NCBI RefSeq assembly: GCF_014050525.1
Contig: NZ_JACGAG010000009.1
Span: 1 to 64,000, forward strand
Reading direction: 5' to 3'
Length of the DNA: 64,000 nt
Source of the DNA: Clostridium sp. cel8
Lineage (GTDB): Bacteria > Bacillota > Clostridia > Clostridiales > Clostridiaceae
Part shown: piece by piece, positions 44,023 through 53,418 of the stretch
How the letters are laid out: every line of letters starts with the position of its first letter
Numbering within the stretch: the stretch's first letter is position 1
The notes under the pieces: generated by a model
Database searches by the model: none
The model's input: only the letters and a program-made list of their open reading frames with translations
Told to the model about the DNA's origin: nothing
Position numbers and translations under genes: made by a program

Positions 44023-45021
44023 ATGGCAGCATCAATTAAGGATGTAGCTAAGGAAGCAGGAGTATCTATAGCTACAGTTTCTAGAGTATTAAATGATGTA
44101 GACGTTGTAAATGAAGAAACAAAAAAGAAAGTTGTAGAGGCTATAGCAAAATTAGGATACAGACCTAACATAATAGCAAGAAGCCTCAAAACCCAAAGAA
44201 CGAAGACTATTGGTATAATAATACCTGATATATCAAATCAATTTTATCCAGAAATTGTAAGAGGAGCAGAAGATGTAGCTAATATATATGATTACAATAT
44301 AATGCTCTGCAATACAGATATGGATTCTGAAAAGGAAATGGAATATCTAAGGGTTATGAAAGAAAAAATGGTAGATGGAATCTTATATATGAGTGCTTCT
44401 TTGAAAACTACTATTTTAGATCTTATAAAACAGCTTCAACTTCCAATGGTTCTTGTAGAAACTGCAAATGATGCAGATGATATTTCAAGTGTAACCATTG
44501 ATAATAAAAAAGCTGCATATGATGGTGTTAAGTATTTGATTGACAAGGGAAATAAAAAAATAGCATATATAGGTATAAATCAAGATAATGCTAATGGCAG
44601 TGCATTAAGATACAGTGGATATAAACAGGCACTTGAGGAAAATAATTTAACTCTTAATAAAGATATGACTTATTTTGGTGGGTTGAAAGCAAAAGATGGA
44701 TATAAAGGTATGAATACTATACTTGATAAGGAAAACATAGATGCTGTATTCTGTGGCAGTGATGAACTTGCTATGGGAGCTATAAATGCACTTAGAGACA
44801 GAAACATAAGAGTACCTGAAGATGTAGATGTAGTAGGATTTGGAAATATATATTCATCATCTATATTTTATCCAAAGATAACAACAGTTGCTCAACCTAT
44901 GTATGATATGGGATCTGTTGGAATGAGGATGTTAATAAAGAATATAAATAAAGAAAGTACAGGTACAAAAAAATATGTATTACAACATAATTTAATAGAA
45001 AGAGATTCATGTAAAAAATAA
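44023..45021 (+). CDS. ccpA: LacI-family regulator, CcpA-like
   Basis: CcpA is the global regulator of carbon catabolite control in Firmicutes. The 332 residues have the LacI helix-turn-helix (SIKDVAKEAGVSIATVSRVL), the hinge RPNIIARSLKTQ, and the GIIIPDISNQFYPEIVRG opening of the sugar-binding fold. The position right behind ileS matches the ccpA (regA) gene of C. acetobutylicum, from memory of that genome. I use ATG 44023 with TAGGTGA upstream; a GTG at 44014 is in frame. Whether it uses HPr-Ser46-P is not proven. A cre-like site occurs at 57289-57302. Confidence 0.8.
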   Translation: MAASIKDVAKEAGVSIATVSRVLNDVDVVNEETKKKVVEAIAKLGYRPNIIARSLKTQRTKTIGIIIPDISNQFYPEIVRGAEDVANIYDYNIMLCNTDMDSEKEMEYLRVMKEKMVDGILYMSASLKTTILDLIKQLQLPMVLVETANDADDISSVTIDNKKAAYDGVKYLIDKGNKKIAYIGINQDNANGSALRYSGYKQALEENNLTLNKDMTYFGGLKAKDGYKGMNTILDKENIDAVFCGSDELAMGAINALRDRNIRVPEDVDVVGFGNIYSSSIFYPKITTVAQPMYDMGSVGMRMLIKNINKESTGTKKYVLQHNLIERDSCKK

Positions 45022-45072
45022 ATTCTATTTTAAATAATTTGCTAATTGGGGACTATTAGGAAAGGAAAGTTT

Positions 45073-45678
45073 ATGATAGAGGCATTGATAAATTTAGTTG
45101 TTGCGATTCTAGCTAAGACTGGATATATAGGGATTTTTATTGGCATGGCATTGGAAAGTGCATGCATACCTATACCTAGTGAGGCAATACTACCATTTGG
45201 AGGATACCTTAGTTTTTCTAAAGTTCTAAATTTAACTGCTGTTATATTAATTGGAACATTAGGAGGAACCTTTGGGTCTTGTGTTGCATATTATATAGGA
45301 AAAGTTGGAGGAAGGCCCCTTGTTGAAAAATATGCAATTAAACTTAAACTTTCTCAAGCACATATAAAAAAAAGTGATGATTACTTTAATAAATATGGAG
45401 AGAGTATAGTTTTCTTTTCAAGACTATTGCCTATAATAAGGACATTCATCTCACTTCCTGCTGGGATAAGTAAGATGGACTTTAAAAAATTTGTAGTATA
45501 TACTTTTATAGGTTCATCATTTTGGAGTATCATTTTAGCATTTGCAGGATATAAGATGGGAGAAAACTGGGAAGTAATAAGAGAGTGGTTTCACTTTGCA
45601 GATATAGGCGTAGTTGTTGTGATAATAGGATTTGTAGGATATAAATTGTTTCTTAAATTTAGAAAAGTAGAAGCATAA
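45073..45678 (+). CDS. DedA family membrane protein
   Basis: DedA proteins are integral membrane proteins of the SNARE-associated (VTT) family, linked to lipid scrambling or undecaprenyl-phosphate recycling. The 201-residue protein has four or five membrane helices and the family motifs ESACIPIPSEAILPFGGYL, LGGTFGSCVAYYIGKVGGR, FFSRLLPIIRTFISLPAGI and GSSFWSIILAFAGYKMG. I start at ATG 45073, with GGAAAGGAAAG before it; a TTG at 45046 is in frame but unsupported. A terminator follows. It could be co-transcribed with the CcpA-like gene. Confidence 0.92.
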   Translation: MIEALINLVVAILAKTGYIGIFIGMALESACIPIPSEAILPFGGYLSFSKVLNLTAVILIGTLGGTFGSCVAYYIGKVGGRPLVEKYAIKLKLSQAHIKKSDDYFNKYGESIVFFSRLLPIIRTFISLPAGISKMDFKKFVVYTFIGSSFWSIILAFAGYKMGENWEVIREWFHFADIGVVVVIIGFVGYKLFLKFRKVEA

Positions 45679-45691
45679 ATACTAACAATAT

Positions 45692-45739
45692 GAGAGTTAA
45701 TGCAGTAAAAAGTATATTTCTGTATTAACTCTTTTTATT
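45692..45739 (+). terminator. Intrinsic terminator after dedA-like gene
   Basis: AGAGTTAATGCAG / CTGTATTAACTCT is a 13-bp stem with one mismatch, followed by TTTTATTT. Confidence 0.75.
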
Positions 45740-45916
45740 TATCTCCATAACTTGACCTGTAATTTTATGTTAATAAAAAATATTGTCAATTAACTCTGAA
45801 ATTTGTTTAACGATTTTTTTGTATATTACATATTTTAATGGTATAATTTAACATAAAAGTAAGTATATTAATTGAATTGATTAAATATACAACTGTTTTT
45901 TACAAAGGGGGATAAT

Positions 45917-48900
45917 ATGGATTACAGGGATAAGGTAGAAAAAATATTCTTATATTTGTTAAGCTTAAAAAATATAAATGAAAAAATAATAAGAAGCGTG
46001 TACGATTATGATAAATTGTATTGGGAAGAAGATTTTTTAAATTTGCAAGGATGTGCTATAAATAAAAATTCTAACAGTGATTTTTGGATAGAGGTAAATA
46101 AAAAGTCTGGAAAATTATATGATGATTTCTTTAAATTATATCAGCAGAATGAAAAGTGTGGAGAAAGTTTTGAGATAATATATGGATATGGACTTATGTG
46201 TTGGAAAATAGACAATCAGGAAATTATTCACCCTGTACTTGAAACAAGAATGAAGATAGAATTTAATGCCTTAAAAAGGTCATTTGATTTAGTCCCTTCA
46301 GGAAAAACTAAATTTCAGTCAAGTATATTTGAAAATATAAACAAGATTGATATAAAAGATATATTTGATTTAGAAGGTAAAATTGCCAATATGGATTTGG
46401 ATCCTAGAATTAAGGAAGAAGTTAAAGAAGTTTTTGAAAATATAATTAAAAGTTTTAATGTCAAAGGACAGGTTAAGTATGGACATTTTTCTAAAAATAA
46501 AATTAAACTCAATGGATTTCCTGTATTGTATAATACATTTGTTATATTTGTAAGGAAAAATAATATGAAATTATGGCAAAGTGAAATAAATAATATTTTA
46601 ACACAAATTAGGAATGGCTGTTCAATACCTGAACCTATTAAGCTATTAGTAGGAGAAAGTACAGTAGAAGATAAAAATATGGACAAAGATAATTGGGACA
46701 AGGTATCTGAGAGAGTAATGTTTCCCCTTCCAGCAAATTCTGAACAGAAAGAGATAATAAAAAGGATATCTGAAAATTATGGTGTAGTAATGCAAGGACC
46801 ACCAGGTACAGGTAAAAGTCATACTATAGTGAATCTTATATGCCATCTTCTCACTTATGGAAAGAGAATATTGGTTACTAGTCAAACAGATAGAGCACTT
46901 AGAGTACTTACTGAAAAGATACCTGAAGAAATAAAACCACTTTGTATAAGTTTACTTGGAAATGACTCAGAATCATTTAAAAAATTGAATGATTCAGTGA
47001 GAAAAATAACAAGTAATTTGTCCTCGGATCCAAAAAGTATATCAAAGGATATAGAACTTTTAAAGCATCAACTTAACTCATGTATAGATAAACAGAAATT
47101 ACTTTATAGAAAGTTAAAAGAATTACAGGATCTAGAGGATCAAACTATAAATTATTCTAATAAAAAGTATACTTTGATAGATGTAGCTAAATGGGTTAAA
47201 GAAAATTCTGATGAATATGCATGGATAAAAGATCCGATAAGCATAAAAAATAGTATGCCAATATCAAATTATGATTTTGAATTATTAAAGGATTTATTAG
47301 TTGAAGTAAGTAGAGAAGAAAAATGTAAATTTGATAGTATAAAAAACATAATAGACAAGCTACCAGAAGATGAAAAAATATATTCTACTATAATAAAGTA
47401 CAAGAAGTTAAAGCCAAAGTATAAGGAATATACAGATAGTATAAAGGATTGGTATGTACCTCATAATGATAGATGCAATTATGATGAGCTTTTGAAGGCT
47501 ATTTTAGATTGTAAAAATAATTTAGCTAAATTTAGAAATACTATGTGGGAGGAAGTATTTAAAAGTTATAATGAAAATACAATTGTACGTCAGGAGTTTA
47601 AAGATCTATATTATAGGTCAATAGATTTAATGATGGTTATTACTAAAACATCAGAGAAAGTTAGAAGTCATAAGATTGAGATTATGGAACAGGATATGGA
47701 CAAGTTTATTAAAAATTTTGATATTGTCTATAAAACCTTAGAACAGAAAAGAAAGTTTAGAAAGTGGTTTAAAATAATACATCCTGAATGTGGATATGTT
47801 ATTTCAAAGTGCAGTATAGATGGAAGACAACTTTCAAATATGGATCAAGCTATTATAATGAAGTTATTTCTTAAAAAAACATCTGCTTTAAAAGAATTAA
47901 AAGTTATATGGGAAAATACTATTAAGGATTATAGAAAAGATACTGAAGATATAGAACAGATGGATATATTTAGTTTACAAGAAAATATTGAGAAGTTGAA
48001 GACTATTGTAAAGTGGAATGACATTTATAAATCCAAGGTATTAGATAGACTGGGGAAAATAGTACTTCCTGAAACTATAAATTGGTATAGAATAGATACT
48101 TACGATTATTTAGAAAATTGCGTTAAAAATCTAAAAAATATAGAAGAATATAATAATCTCAAGGCATATCTGGATAATCTTCAAAAACTTATGGAATTAA
48201 TAAGAGATGATGTAGGTGAATATTCTAAATTAGAAGATATGTCTGAGGATAACATAAATAAGTTTGCAAGTAGGCTGAAACAGATTAGAAAAAGACAAAG
48301 TAAAGTAATGAAAATTAGTGAAATAATAGATAAGATGGGAAGGGTATGTCCTAATACAGTAAAAGATATAATTCATAATTGGGATAAGTCAAAGGATATG
48401 TACAAAAATATTGATAAAGCATGGAGATGGGTTCAATGGAATAGCATTTTGCAAAAAATTAAAAAGTTGAATCCGGAAAAGATTGAAGAGGATCTTGAAA
48501 CAGAGAAGATGAGAGAAAAACTCATAATGAAAGACTTAGTTGCAAAGAGTACATGGTATAATCAAATATTAGGTACAACAGAAAGTCAAAAAAGAAGCTT
48601 ATTTTCATGGATGCAGGCAGTTAAAAGAATCGGAAAGGGGAGAGGAAAGATGGTGGCTAAATACAGAAAAATTGCTCAAAATGAAATGGAAAAATGTAAA
48701 GATGCAATTCCTGTATGGATTATGCCACTAAATAGAGTTATTGAAAACATAAAATTATCTGAAAATAAATTTGATGTGATTATATTTGATGAAAGTAGCC
48801 AAAGTGATGTATTTTCTCTATGTGCACTTATGAGAGCTAAAAGAGCTGTTATAGTTGGTGATGATAAACAAATAAGCCCTGAAGTTGTTGGAATAGATCA

Positions 48901-50002
48901 GAAAACTGTTTCAAATTTAATAGATAAGTATTTAAAGGATATACCGGACAATCAATGGTTTGATCTTCAGACAAGTTTATATGATACAGCTCTTAGGGTA
49001 TTCCCTAATAGATTAATGCTTAGAGAACATTTTAGATGTGTACCAGAAATAATAGGGTTTAGCAATAAATTAGTTTATTCAGATGAGATAAGGCCACTTA
49101 GATATCCTACTTTAAAGGAAACATTCTATCCTCCTGTAAAAGCTGTAAAAGTAAATGGAAAGAGAAGTCCTTCTAAGGCTGTAAATAAAATTGAGGCAGA
49201 AGCAGTTGTAGACAAGATTGTAGAATGTTGTAAGGATCCTAAATATCAAGGAATGTCAATGGGAGTTATATCACTTCTAGGAGATGCACAGGGGAACTTA
49301 ATAGAAAACTTACTTAGAAAGAAATTAGGTGTTGAAGAAATTATAAAGCGAAGAATTGTATGTGGAGATGCTTATTCATTTCAAGGAGATGAAAGAGATA
49401 TAATGTTTTTATCAATGGTAATTTCCAAAGATGTAAAATTTGCACCTCTTTCAAGAGATACGGATGTAAGGAGATTTAATGTTGCTTCAAGTAGAGCGAG
49501 AAATCAAATGTGGCTTTTCCATTCCGTAGATTTAGAAGATTTAAGCAAGGAATGTGTTAGATATTCACTTCTTAATTATTGCATGAATTATGATAAGTTT
49601 ATTATGCATAAGGATAAAGTAAAGCCAATTTTTCAATCTGATTTTCAAAAGGATGTTTACTCACTTATAAAAGGTAATGGATATAATATAGAACCTCAAA
49701 TAAAAATTGGAAGATATAATATAGATTTTGTGATAGAAGGTGATAGAACTAGGGTAGCAATTATATGTGAAGGTGATAATTCAAGAGAAAAGTATAACTT
49801 TAAAGAGTATGTAGAAAGACAACTTGATCTTGAAAGAGTAGGATGGGTGTTTTTGAAGATACGAGGAAGCGAGTTTTATTTGAATCCTGAGGATGTGATA
49901 AATAGAATATTTAAACAATTAAATGATTTAGGTATAAAGCCTGAAGGTAGCGTTAATAGTAATTCTGTAGATATTGATTTGAAAAAGCTTAAAGTTGTAT
50001 GA
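45917..50002 (+). CDS. Large superfamily 1 helicase with C-terminal MTES_1575-type nuclease domain
   Basis: This 1361-residue protein has an N-terminal region of no known type (1-265), then Q motif PLPANSEQKE and Walker A GPPGTGKS at 294-301, and Walker B FDESS (D958-E959) and later motifs GDDKQISP, SFQGDERD and NVASSRARNQMW, as in Upf1/Dna2-like SF1 helicases. About 650 residues of mainly helical, charged sequence separate motifs I and II, much longer than usual. The C terminus (about 1245-1340) has NIDFVIEG with D1270 and CEGDNS with E1285/D1287, resembling the Vsr/MTES_1575 nuclease family. The combination suggests a DNA repair or defence enzyme. It is alone, with its own promoter region; no partner gene was found. 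Confidence 0.8.
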   Translation: MDYRDKVEKIFLYLLSLKNINEKIIRSVYDYDKLYWEEDFLNLQGCAINKNSNSDFWIEVNKKSGKLYDDFFKLYQQNEKCGESFEIIYGYGLMCWKIDNQEIIHPVLETRMKIEFNALKRSFDLVPSGKTKFQSSIFENINKIDIKDIFDLEGKIANMDLDPRIKEEVKEVFENIIKSFNVKGQVKYGHFSKNKIKLNGFPVLYNTFVIFVRKNNMKLWQSEINNILTQIRNGCSIPEPIKLLVGESTVEDKNMDKDNWDKVSERVMFPLPANSEQKEIIKRISENYGVVMQGPPGTGKSHTIVNLICHLLTYGKRILVTSQTDRALRVLTEKIPEEIKPLCISLLGNDSESFKKLNDSVRKITSNLSSDPKSISKDIELLKHQLNSCIDKQKLLYRKLKELQDLEDQTINYSNKKYTLIDVAKWVKENSDEYAWIKDPISIKNSMPISNYDFELLKDLLVEVSREEKCKFDSIKNIIDKLPEDEKIYSTIIKYKKLKPKYKEYTDSIKDWYVPHNDRCNYDELLKAILDCKNNLAKFRNTMWEEVFKSYNENTIVRQEFKDLYYRSIDLMMVITKTSEKVRSHKIEIMEQDMDKFIKNFDIVYKTLEQKRKFRKWFKIIHPECGYVISKCSIDGRQLSNMDQAIIMKLFLKKTSALKELKVIWENTIKDYRKDTEDIEQMDIFSLQENIEKLKTIVKWNDIYKSKVLDRLGKIVLPETINWYRIDTYDYLENCVKNLKNIEEYNNLKAYLDNLQKLMELIRDDVGEYSKLEDMSEDNINKFASRLKQIRKRQSKVMKISEIIDKMGRVCPNTVKDIIHNWDKSKDMYKNIDKAWRWVQWNSILQKIKKLNPEKIEEDLETEKMREKLIMKDLVAKSTWYNQILGTTESQKRSLFSWMQAVKRIGKGRGKMVAKYRKIAQNEMEKCKDAIPVWIMPLNRVIENIKLSENKFDVIIFDESSQSDVFSLCALMRAKRAVIVGDDKQISPEVVGIDQKTVSNLIDKYLKDIPDNQWFDLQTSLYDTALRVFPNRLMLREHFRCVPEIIGFSNKLVYSDEIRPLRYPTLKETFYPPVKAVKVNGKRSPSKAVNKIEAEAVVDKIVECCKDPKYQGMSMGVISLLGDAQGNLIENLLRKKLGVEEIIKRRIVCGDAYSFQGDERDIMFLSMVISKDVKFAPLSRDTDVRRFNVASSRARNQMWLFHSVDLEDLSKECVRYSLLNYCMNYDKFIMHKDKVKPIFQSDFQKDVYSLIKGNGYNIEPQIKIGRYNIDFVIEGDRTRVAIICEGDNSREKYNFKEYVERQLDLERVGWVFLKIRGSEFYLNPEDVINRIFKQLNDLGIKPEGSVNSNSVDIDLKKLKVV

Positions 50003-50120
50003 TAACAATTGCCAATCTAACCTCACAATTTATATTAATGAAACATATAATACTAGTGTATTCTGATAAATAGGTTAAATATAATAATTTTAACTTAAGC
50101 AATAATTAGGAGGAAAATAC

Positions 50121-51188
50121 TTGTTATATGCATTGATTTTGGCAGGTGGAAAAGGCACTAGACTTTATCCTCTATCAAGAGCTAAAAATCCAAAACAGTT
50201 TTTAAAGATTATAAATAATAAAAGTTTTTTAAGAAGTACTGTAGATAGAATTACTCCTTTAGTAAGTAAAGATAATATATATGTTATTACTAATGAAGAA
50301 TATATAGAAAAAGTGCAGGAAGAACTTCCTGACATAAAAAGAGAAAACATATTTTCAGAACCTAAAAACAGAGAAACTGCTACATGTATTGGATTTTCAG
50401 CGATTAAATTGTTAAAAAAGGATTCTTATGCTTCAATGATAATTTTGCCATCAGATCATTATATAGATGATGAAAAATTATTTGTAGATACTATTAAACA
50501 AGCCGTACAAATTGCAGAGAAAAAGAGAGGACTTATAACAATTGGGGTAAAACCAACAAGACCTGAAACAGGATATGGTTATATACAGATGGGTGAGAGA
50601 ATAAATGCACCTATTGCGAGTTTTAAGGTGGAGAGATTTTTAGAAAAACCCAATTTAGAAGTAGCTAAAGATCTTATTATGAAAGGAACTTATCTTTGGA
50701 ATAGCGGTATATTTGTATGGAGAGCAGATGTGTTTTTAAGAGAAATGCAAAAATACCTTCCTAAGATGTATAAAAGCATGCTTACTATCTATGAAAGTCT
50801 AAATACAAAGTATGAAAAGAAAGTAATTTCTGAGCAATATGATATAATAGACGGCATTTCAGTTGATTTTGGTATAATGCAAAAAACTAGGAAGGCCTAT
50901 GTGATAAAATGTGAGTTTGTATGGGATGATATGGGCACATTTACTGCTATAGGCAGATTCCTAAAAAACTATAAAGGAAATAAGGTTAGAGGGAATACAT
51001 TTTTAGAATCTGCTGAAAACTGTACTATATTTGGAGAAGGAAGATTTGTAATAGCTTTTGGAGTTAAGGATCTTATAATTATAGATTCTGATGATGTACT
51101 TTTAGTTATGGATAAAAATAAGGATCAGGAGGTTAAGTATCTAGTAGATGTTATAAAAAATAAAAAGGGTTTAAAAGGATATTTGTAA
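50121..51188 (+). CDS. manC: Mannose-1-phosphate guanylyltransferase
   Basis: The enzyme makes GDP-mannose from mannose 1-phosphate and GTP for glycan synthesis. The 355 residues have the nucleotide-binding GGKGTRLYPLSRAKNPKQF, the ILPSDHYI region, and the ETGYGYIQMG and EKPN segments of this family. It is shorter than ManC proteins that carry a C-terminal isomerase domain, so it is the single-function form. The start is TTG after AGGAGG. It sits between the helicase and the DNA glycosylase genes, and may supply sugar for the spore-surface island at 57412-64000. Confidence 0.9.
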   Translation: MLYALILAGGKGTRLYPLSRAKNPKQFLKIINNKSFLRSTVDRITPLVSKDNIYVITNEEYIEKVQEELPDIKRENIFSEPKNRETATCIGFSAIKLLKKDSYASMIILPSDHYIDDEKLFVDTIKQAVQIAEKKRGLITIGVKPTRPETGYGYIQMGERINAPIASFKVERFLEKPNLEVAKDLIMKGTYLWNSGIFVWRADVFLREMQKYLPKMYKSMLTIYESLNTKYEKKVISEQYDIIDGISVDFGIMQKTRKAYVIKCEFVWDDMGTFTAIGRFLKNYKGNKVRGNTFLESAENCTIFGEGRFVIAFGVKDLIIIDSDDVLLVMDKNKDQEVKYLVDVIKNKKGLKGYL

Positions 51189-51202
51189 ATTTGATTATCA
51201 TA

Positions 51203-51262
51203 GTAAAATCATGAGAATTATGCCTCATATAGCATAGTTATCATGATTTTACGATTTTATTT
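51203..51262 (+). terminator. Long-stem intrinsic terminator after manC
   Basis: GTAAAATCATGA / TCATGATTTTAC forms 12 perfect pairs and ATTATGC / GCATAGT extends the stem. TTTTATTTC follows. The right arm overlaps the 3' end of the GIY-YIG remnant on the other strand. Confidence 0.75.
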
Positions 51263-51335
51263 CATGTTCTCTTTTTAAGGCATCACTTTTAAAATCATAC
51301 ATCTCAGAACATTCTAATATATAAACATAGTTCAT
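51249..51335 (-). pseudogene. Remnant of a GIY-YIG nuclease (YazA/YhbQ type)
   Basis: A 28-codon minus-strand frame with a perfect AGGAGGAATAATAAATTT ribosome site encodes MNYVYILECSE, then MYDFKSDALKREHEIKS and stop. MNYVYILEC is the typical start of GIY-YIG proteins of the YhbQ/YazA group, and KSDALKREHEIKS matches a later part of that family (in the form KSEALKREYEIK). The roughly 45 residues in between, including the second YIG half and the catalytic arginine, are missing. It looks like an internal in-frame deletion followed by loss of the end. It starts 16 bases after the DNA glycosylase stop. Confidence 0.6.
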
Positions 51336-51351
51336 AAATTTATTATTCCTC

Positions 51352-51972
51352 CTATGAAGTTGGTTTTTTAGATACATATATATTGTCTTTTATATAAAAT
51401 CTCCAAGGATAATCTGCTGCTTCTTCAGCATAATCTATTCCTATTCTTTTTGCCGATTCAATTGTAAAATCATATTTTTCAGGATCTAATATATATAATT
51501 CATTTTTACATAAATCACAATTGTTAAGACGCCTATCTATTTCAAGAGCTTTACAAAGTTTTCCAGGCCCATTTGTCAAATTTATTTTCTGTTTTTTTGA
51601 AAGTTCGTTATAAGATTTATTAAATCTATTGAATGACATAATGTCAAGATTGTCTATAGGTTCTAATGCTCTTACAAGAATTGCATTTGGAATATTTTTA
51701 TCTTCGGTTGTAATATTAAAACAATTATACATTCCATATATCATAAATACATAAGAAATTCCACAAATTCCATACATAACTTCTGTTCTTTTAGTTCGTC
51801 TACCTCCATAGGAATGGGCAGCTTTATCTGTAATTCCTTTATAAGCTTCAACTTCAACTATTTTACCAGAAAGGATTTTACCATTTATATTATGGACTAG
51901 TATTTTGCCAAGTAGTTCTTTTGCAACTTTAAGAGTATCTCTATTGTAAAAATCTCTTGTGAGCTTTTTCAT
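51352..51972 (-). CDS. 3-methyladenine DNA glycosylase (AAG/MPG family)
   Basis: The enzyme removes alkylated purines and hypoxanthine from DNA. The 206 residues match the AAG/MPG fold: VAKELLGKILVHN, GKIVEVEAYKGITDKAAHSYGG with the catalytic glutamate in VEVEAY, RTEVMYGICGISYVFMIYGMYNC and ILVRALEPI, and NLTNGPGKLCKALEI. The length is typical. A GGTGA ribosome site lies before the ATG. A GIY-YIG gene remnant follows. Confidence 0.92.
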   Translation of the reverse strand: MKKLTRDFYNRDTLKVAKELLGKILVHNINGKILSGKIVEVEAYKGITDKAAHSYGGRRTKRTEVMYGICGISYVFMIYGMYNCFNITTEDKNIPNAILVRALEPIDNLDIMSFNRFNKSYNELSKKQKINLTNGPGKLCKALEIDRRLNNCDLCKNELYILDPEKYDFTIESAKRIGIDYAEEAADYPWRFYIKDNIYVSKKPTS

Positions 51973-52009
51973 ATTTTCACCTCATTTATGTATTTATAAT
52001 TTTAATATT

Positions 52010-52031
52010 AGTATATCGTAAGTATATCGTA
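52010..52031. repeat. Tandem duplicate of an 11-base unit
   Basis: AGTATATCGTA occurs twice in direct succession. It lies in the divergent gap between the DNA glycosylase gene and larC. It could be an operator or a chance slippage product. Confidence 0.5.
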
Positions 52032-52150
52032 ACGTCATATAAAATTACATATAGTTTTTTAAATCTTTTTATTGGATATTAATAATTATGTTACAATTAT
52101 TGTGTAGTATATGTTTTATTACAAATTAATGTTATGGAGGTAATTTAATT

Positions 52151-53392
52151 ATGAAAATACTGTACTATGATTGCTTTTCAGGAATAAGTGGAGATATGAA
52201 TTTAGGTGCAATGATTGATATTGGTGTTGATAAAGATTATTTAATATCAGAGCTTGCAAAGTTAAATGTAAATGAATATAGCATAAATGTAAAAAAAGAT
52301 ACAAAAAATGGTATTTCAGGTACAAATGTAGAAGTTATTTTATCAGAAGAAACTCATCATGATCATCATGACCACCATCACGATCACCATGGTGCCGATC
52401 ATCACCATCATAGAAATTTACCATATATCGAAAAAATTATAAACTCAAGTGAATTAAATTCTAAAGTAAAGAAAATAAGCATTGAAATTTTTAAAAAAGT
52501 TGCACAAGCAGAGGCAAAAGTTCACAATAAGCCTATAGAAGAAGTTCATTTTCACGAAGTTGGTGCAGTAGATTCTATAGTAGATATTGTTGGTGCAGCT
52601 ATATGTTTCGATTATTTAAATATAGATAAAGTTATAGCATCAAAAGTTGAAGTTGGAAGAGGATTTGTAAAATGTGCACATGGGACACTTCCAGTACCGG
52701 CACCTGCAACTTCAGAGATATTAGAAAATATTCCAATAACATCTAAAGTGCCTTTTGAGGCCACTACTCCAACAGGAGCAGCAATTTTATCATATTTTTC
52801 ATCTGATTTTACAGATTTAAAAAATTTTAAAATAGAGAGAACGGGATATGGAATAGGGAAGAAAGACAATGAGGATATACCAAATGTTCTTAGAGTATTT
52901 ATAGGTGAAAGTAATGAGTCTGCCATTTCAAGTGAAAGCTCACATAGAGGATATATGAAAGATGAAATAAGACTTATGGAATGTAATATAGATGATATGA
53001 ACCCAGAAAATTATGATTATGTTATGGATAAATTAATGAAAGCTGGAGCTGAAGATGTATATTTAACGCCTATAATAATGAAAAAGGGAAGACCAGCAGT
53101 AAAGTTAAGTGTACTGTATAAAAAACAATATGAGGATCTTATAAGAAATAATATCTTCTTAAATACTACAACTTTAGGTGTAAGAAAGATTGATTTAGAT
53201 AGAGATATTCTAGAAAGAAAGATTGAGAAAGTAAATACTAAGTTTGGTGAAGTATCTATAAAAGTTTCATATTATGAAGATAGAAAAATAAATTTTAAAC
53301 CGGAATATGAAGATTGTAAAAAACTTGCCATAAAAAATAATGTAAGTATAGATGAAATTAAAAGAGAAGTAATAAAATCATACAAAGAGTAA
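52151..53392 (+). CDS. larC: Nickel insertion protein LarC (pyridinium-3,5-bisthiocarboxylic acid mononucleotide nickel chelatase)
   Basis: LarC inserts nickel into the nickel-pincer cofactor of lactate racemase and related enzymes. The 413 residues include the domain opening LYYDCFSGISGDMNLGAMID, a histidine-rich nickel store (about 73-95, HHDHHDHHHDHH), VHFHEVGAVDSIVDIVGA, FEATTPTGAAI and a C-terminal ferredoxin-like domain with CNIDDMNPENYDYV. In Lactobacillus plantarum larC is split and needs a ribosomal frameshift; here it is one continuous frame. It is followed by larB; larA and larE are not in this window. Confidence 0.93.
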   Translation: MKILYYDCFSGISGDMNLGAMIDIGVDKDYLISELAKLNVNEYSINVKKDTKNGISGTNVEVILSEETHHDHHDHHHDHHGADHHHHRNLPYIEKIINSSELNSKVKKISIEIFKKVAQAEAKVHNKPIEEVHFHEVGAVDSIVDIVGAAICFDYLNIDKVIASKVEVGRGFVKCAHGTLPVPAPATSEILENIPITSKVPFEATTPTGAAILSYFSSDFTDLKNFKIERTGYGIGKKDNEDIPNVLRVFIGESNESAISSESSHRGYMKDEIRLMECNIDDMNPENYDYVMDKLMKAGAEDVYLTPIIMKKGRPAVKLSVLYKKQYEDLIRNNIFLNTTTLGVRKIDLDRDILERKIEKVNTKFGEVSIKVSYYEDRKINFKPEYEDCKKLAIKNNVSIDEIKREVIKSYKE

Positions 53393-53418
53393 TATAATTA
53401 TTAAATAAGGTGATTGCG

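Noticed and set aside
46315-46701. 128-codon minus-strand frame inside the helicase gene
   Set aside because: It has no ribosome site and lies wholly within a long coding region with clear motifs on the other strand.
52369-52410. His-codon repeat in larC taken for a short tandem repeat or CRISPR-like unit
   Set aside because: The CAT/CAC runs encode the histidine-rich nickel-binding stretch and have no spacer structure.
52151-53392. Programmed frameshift in larC
   Set aside because: Unlike in Lactobacillus plantarum, both domains are in one uninterrupted frame of 413 codons.
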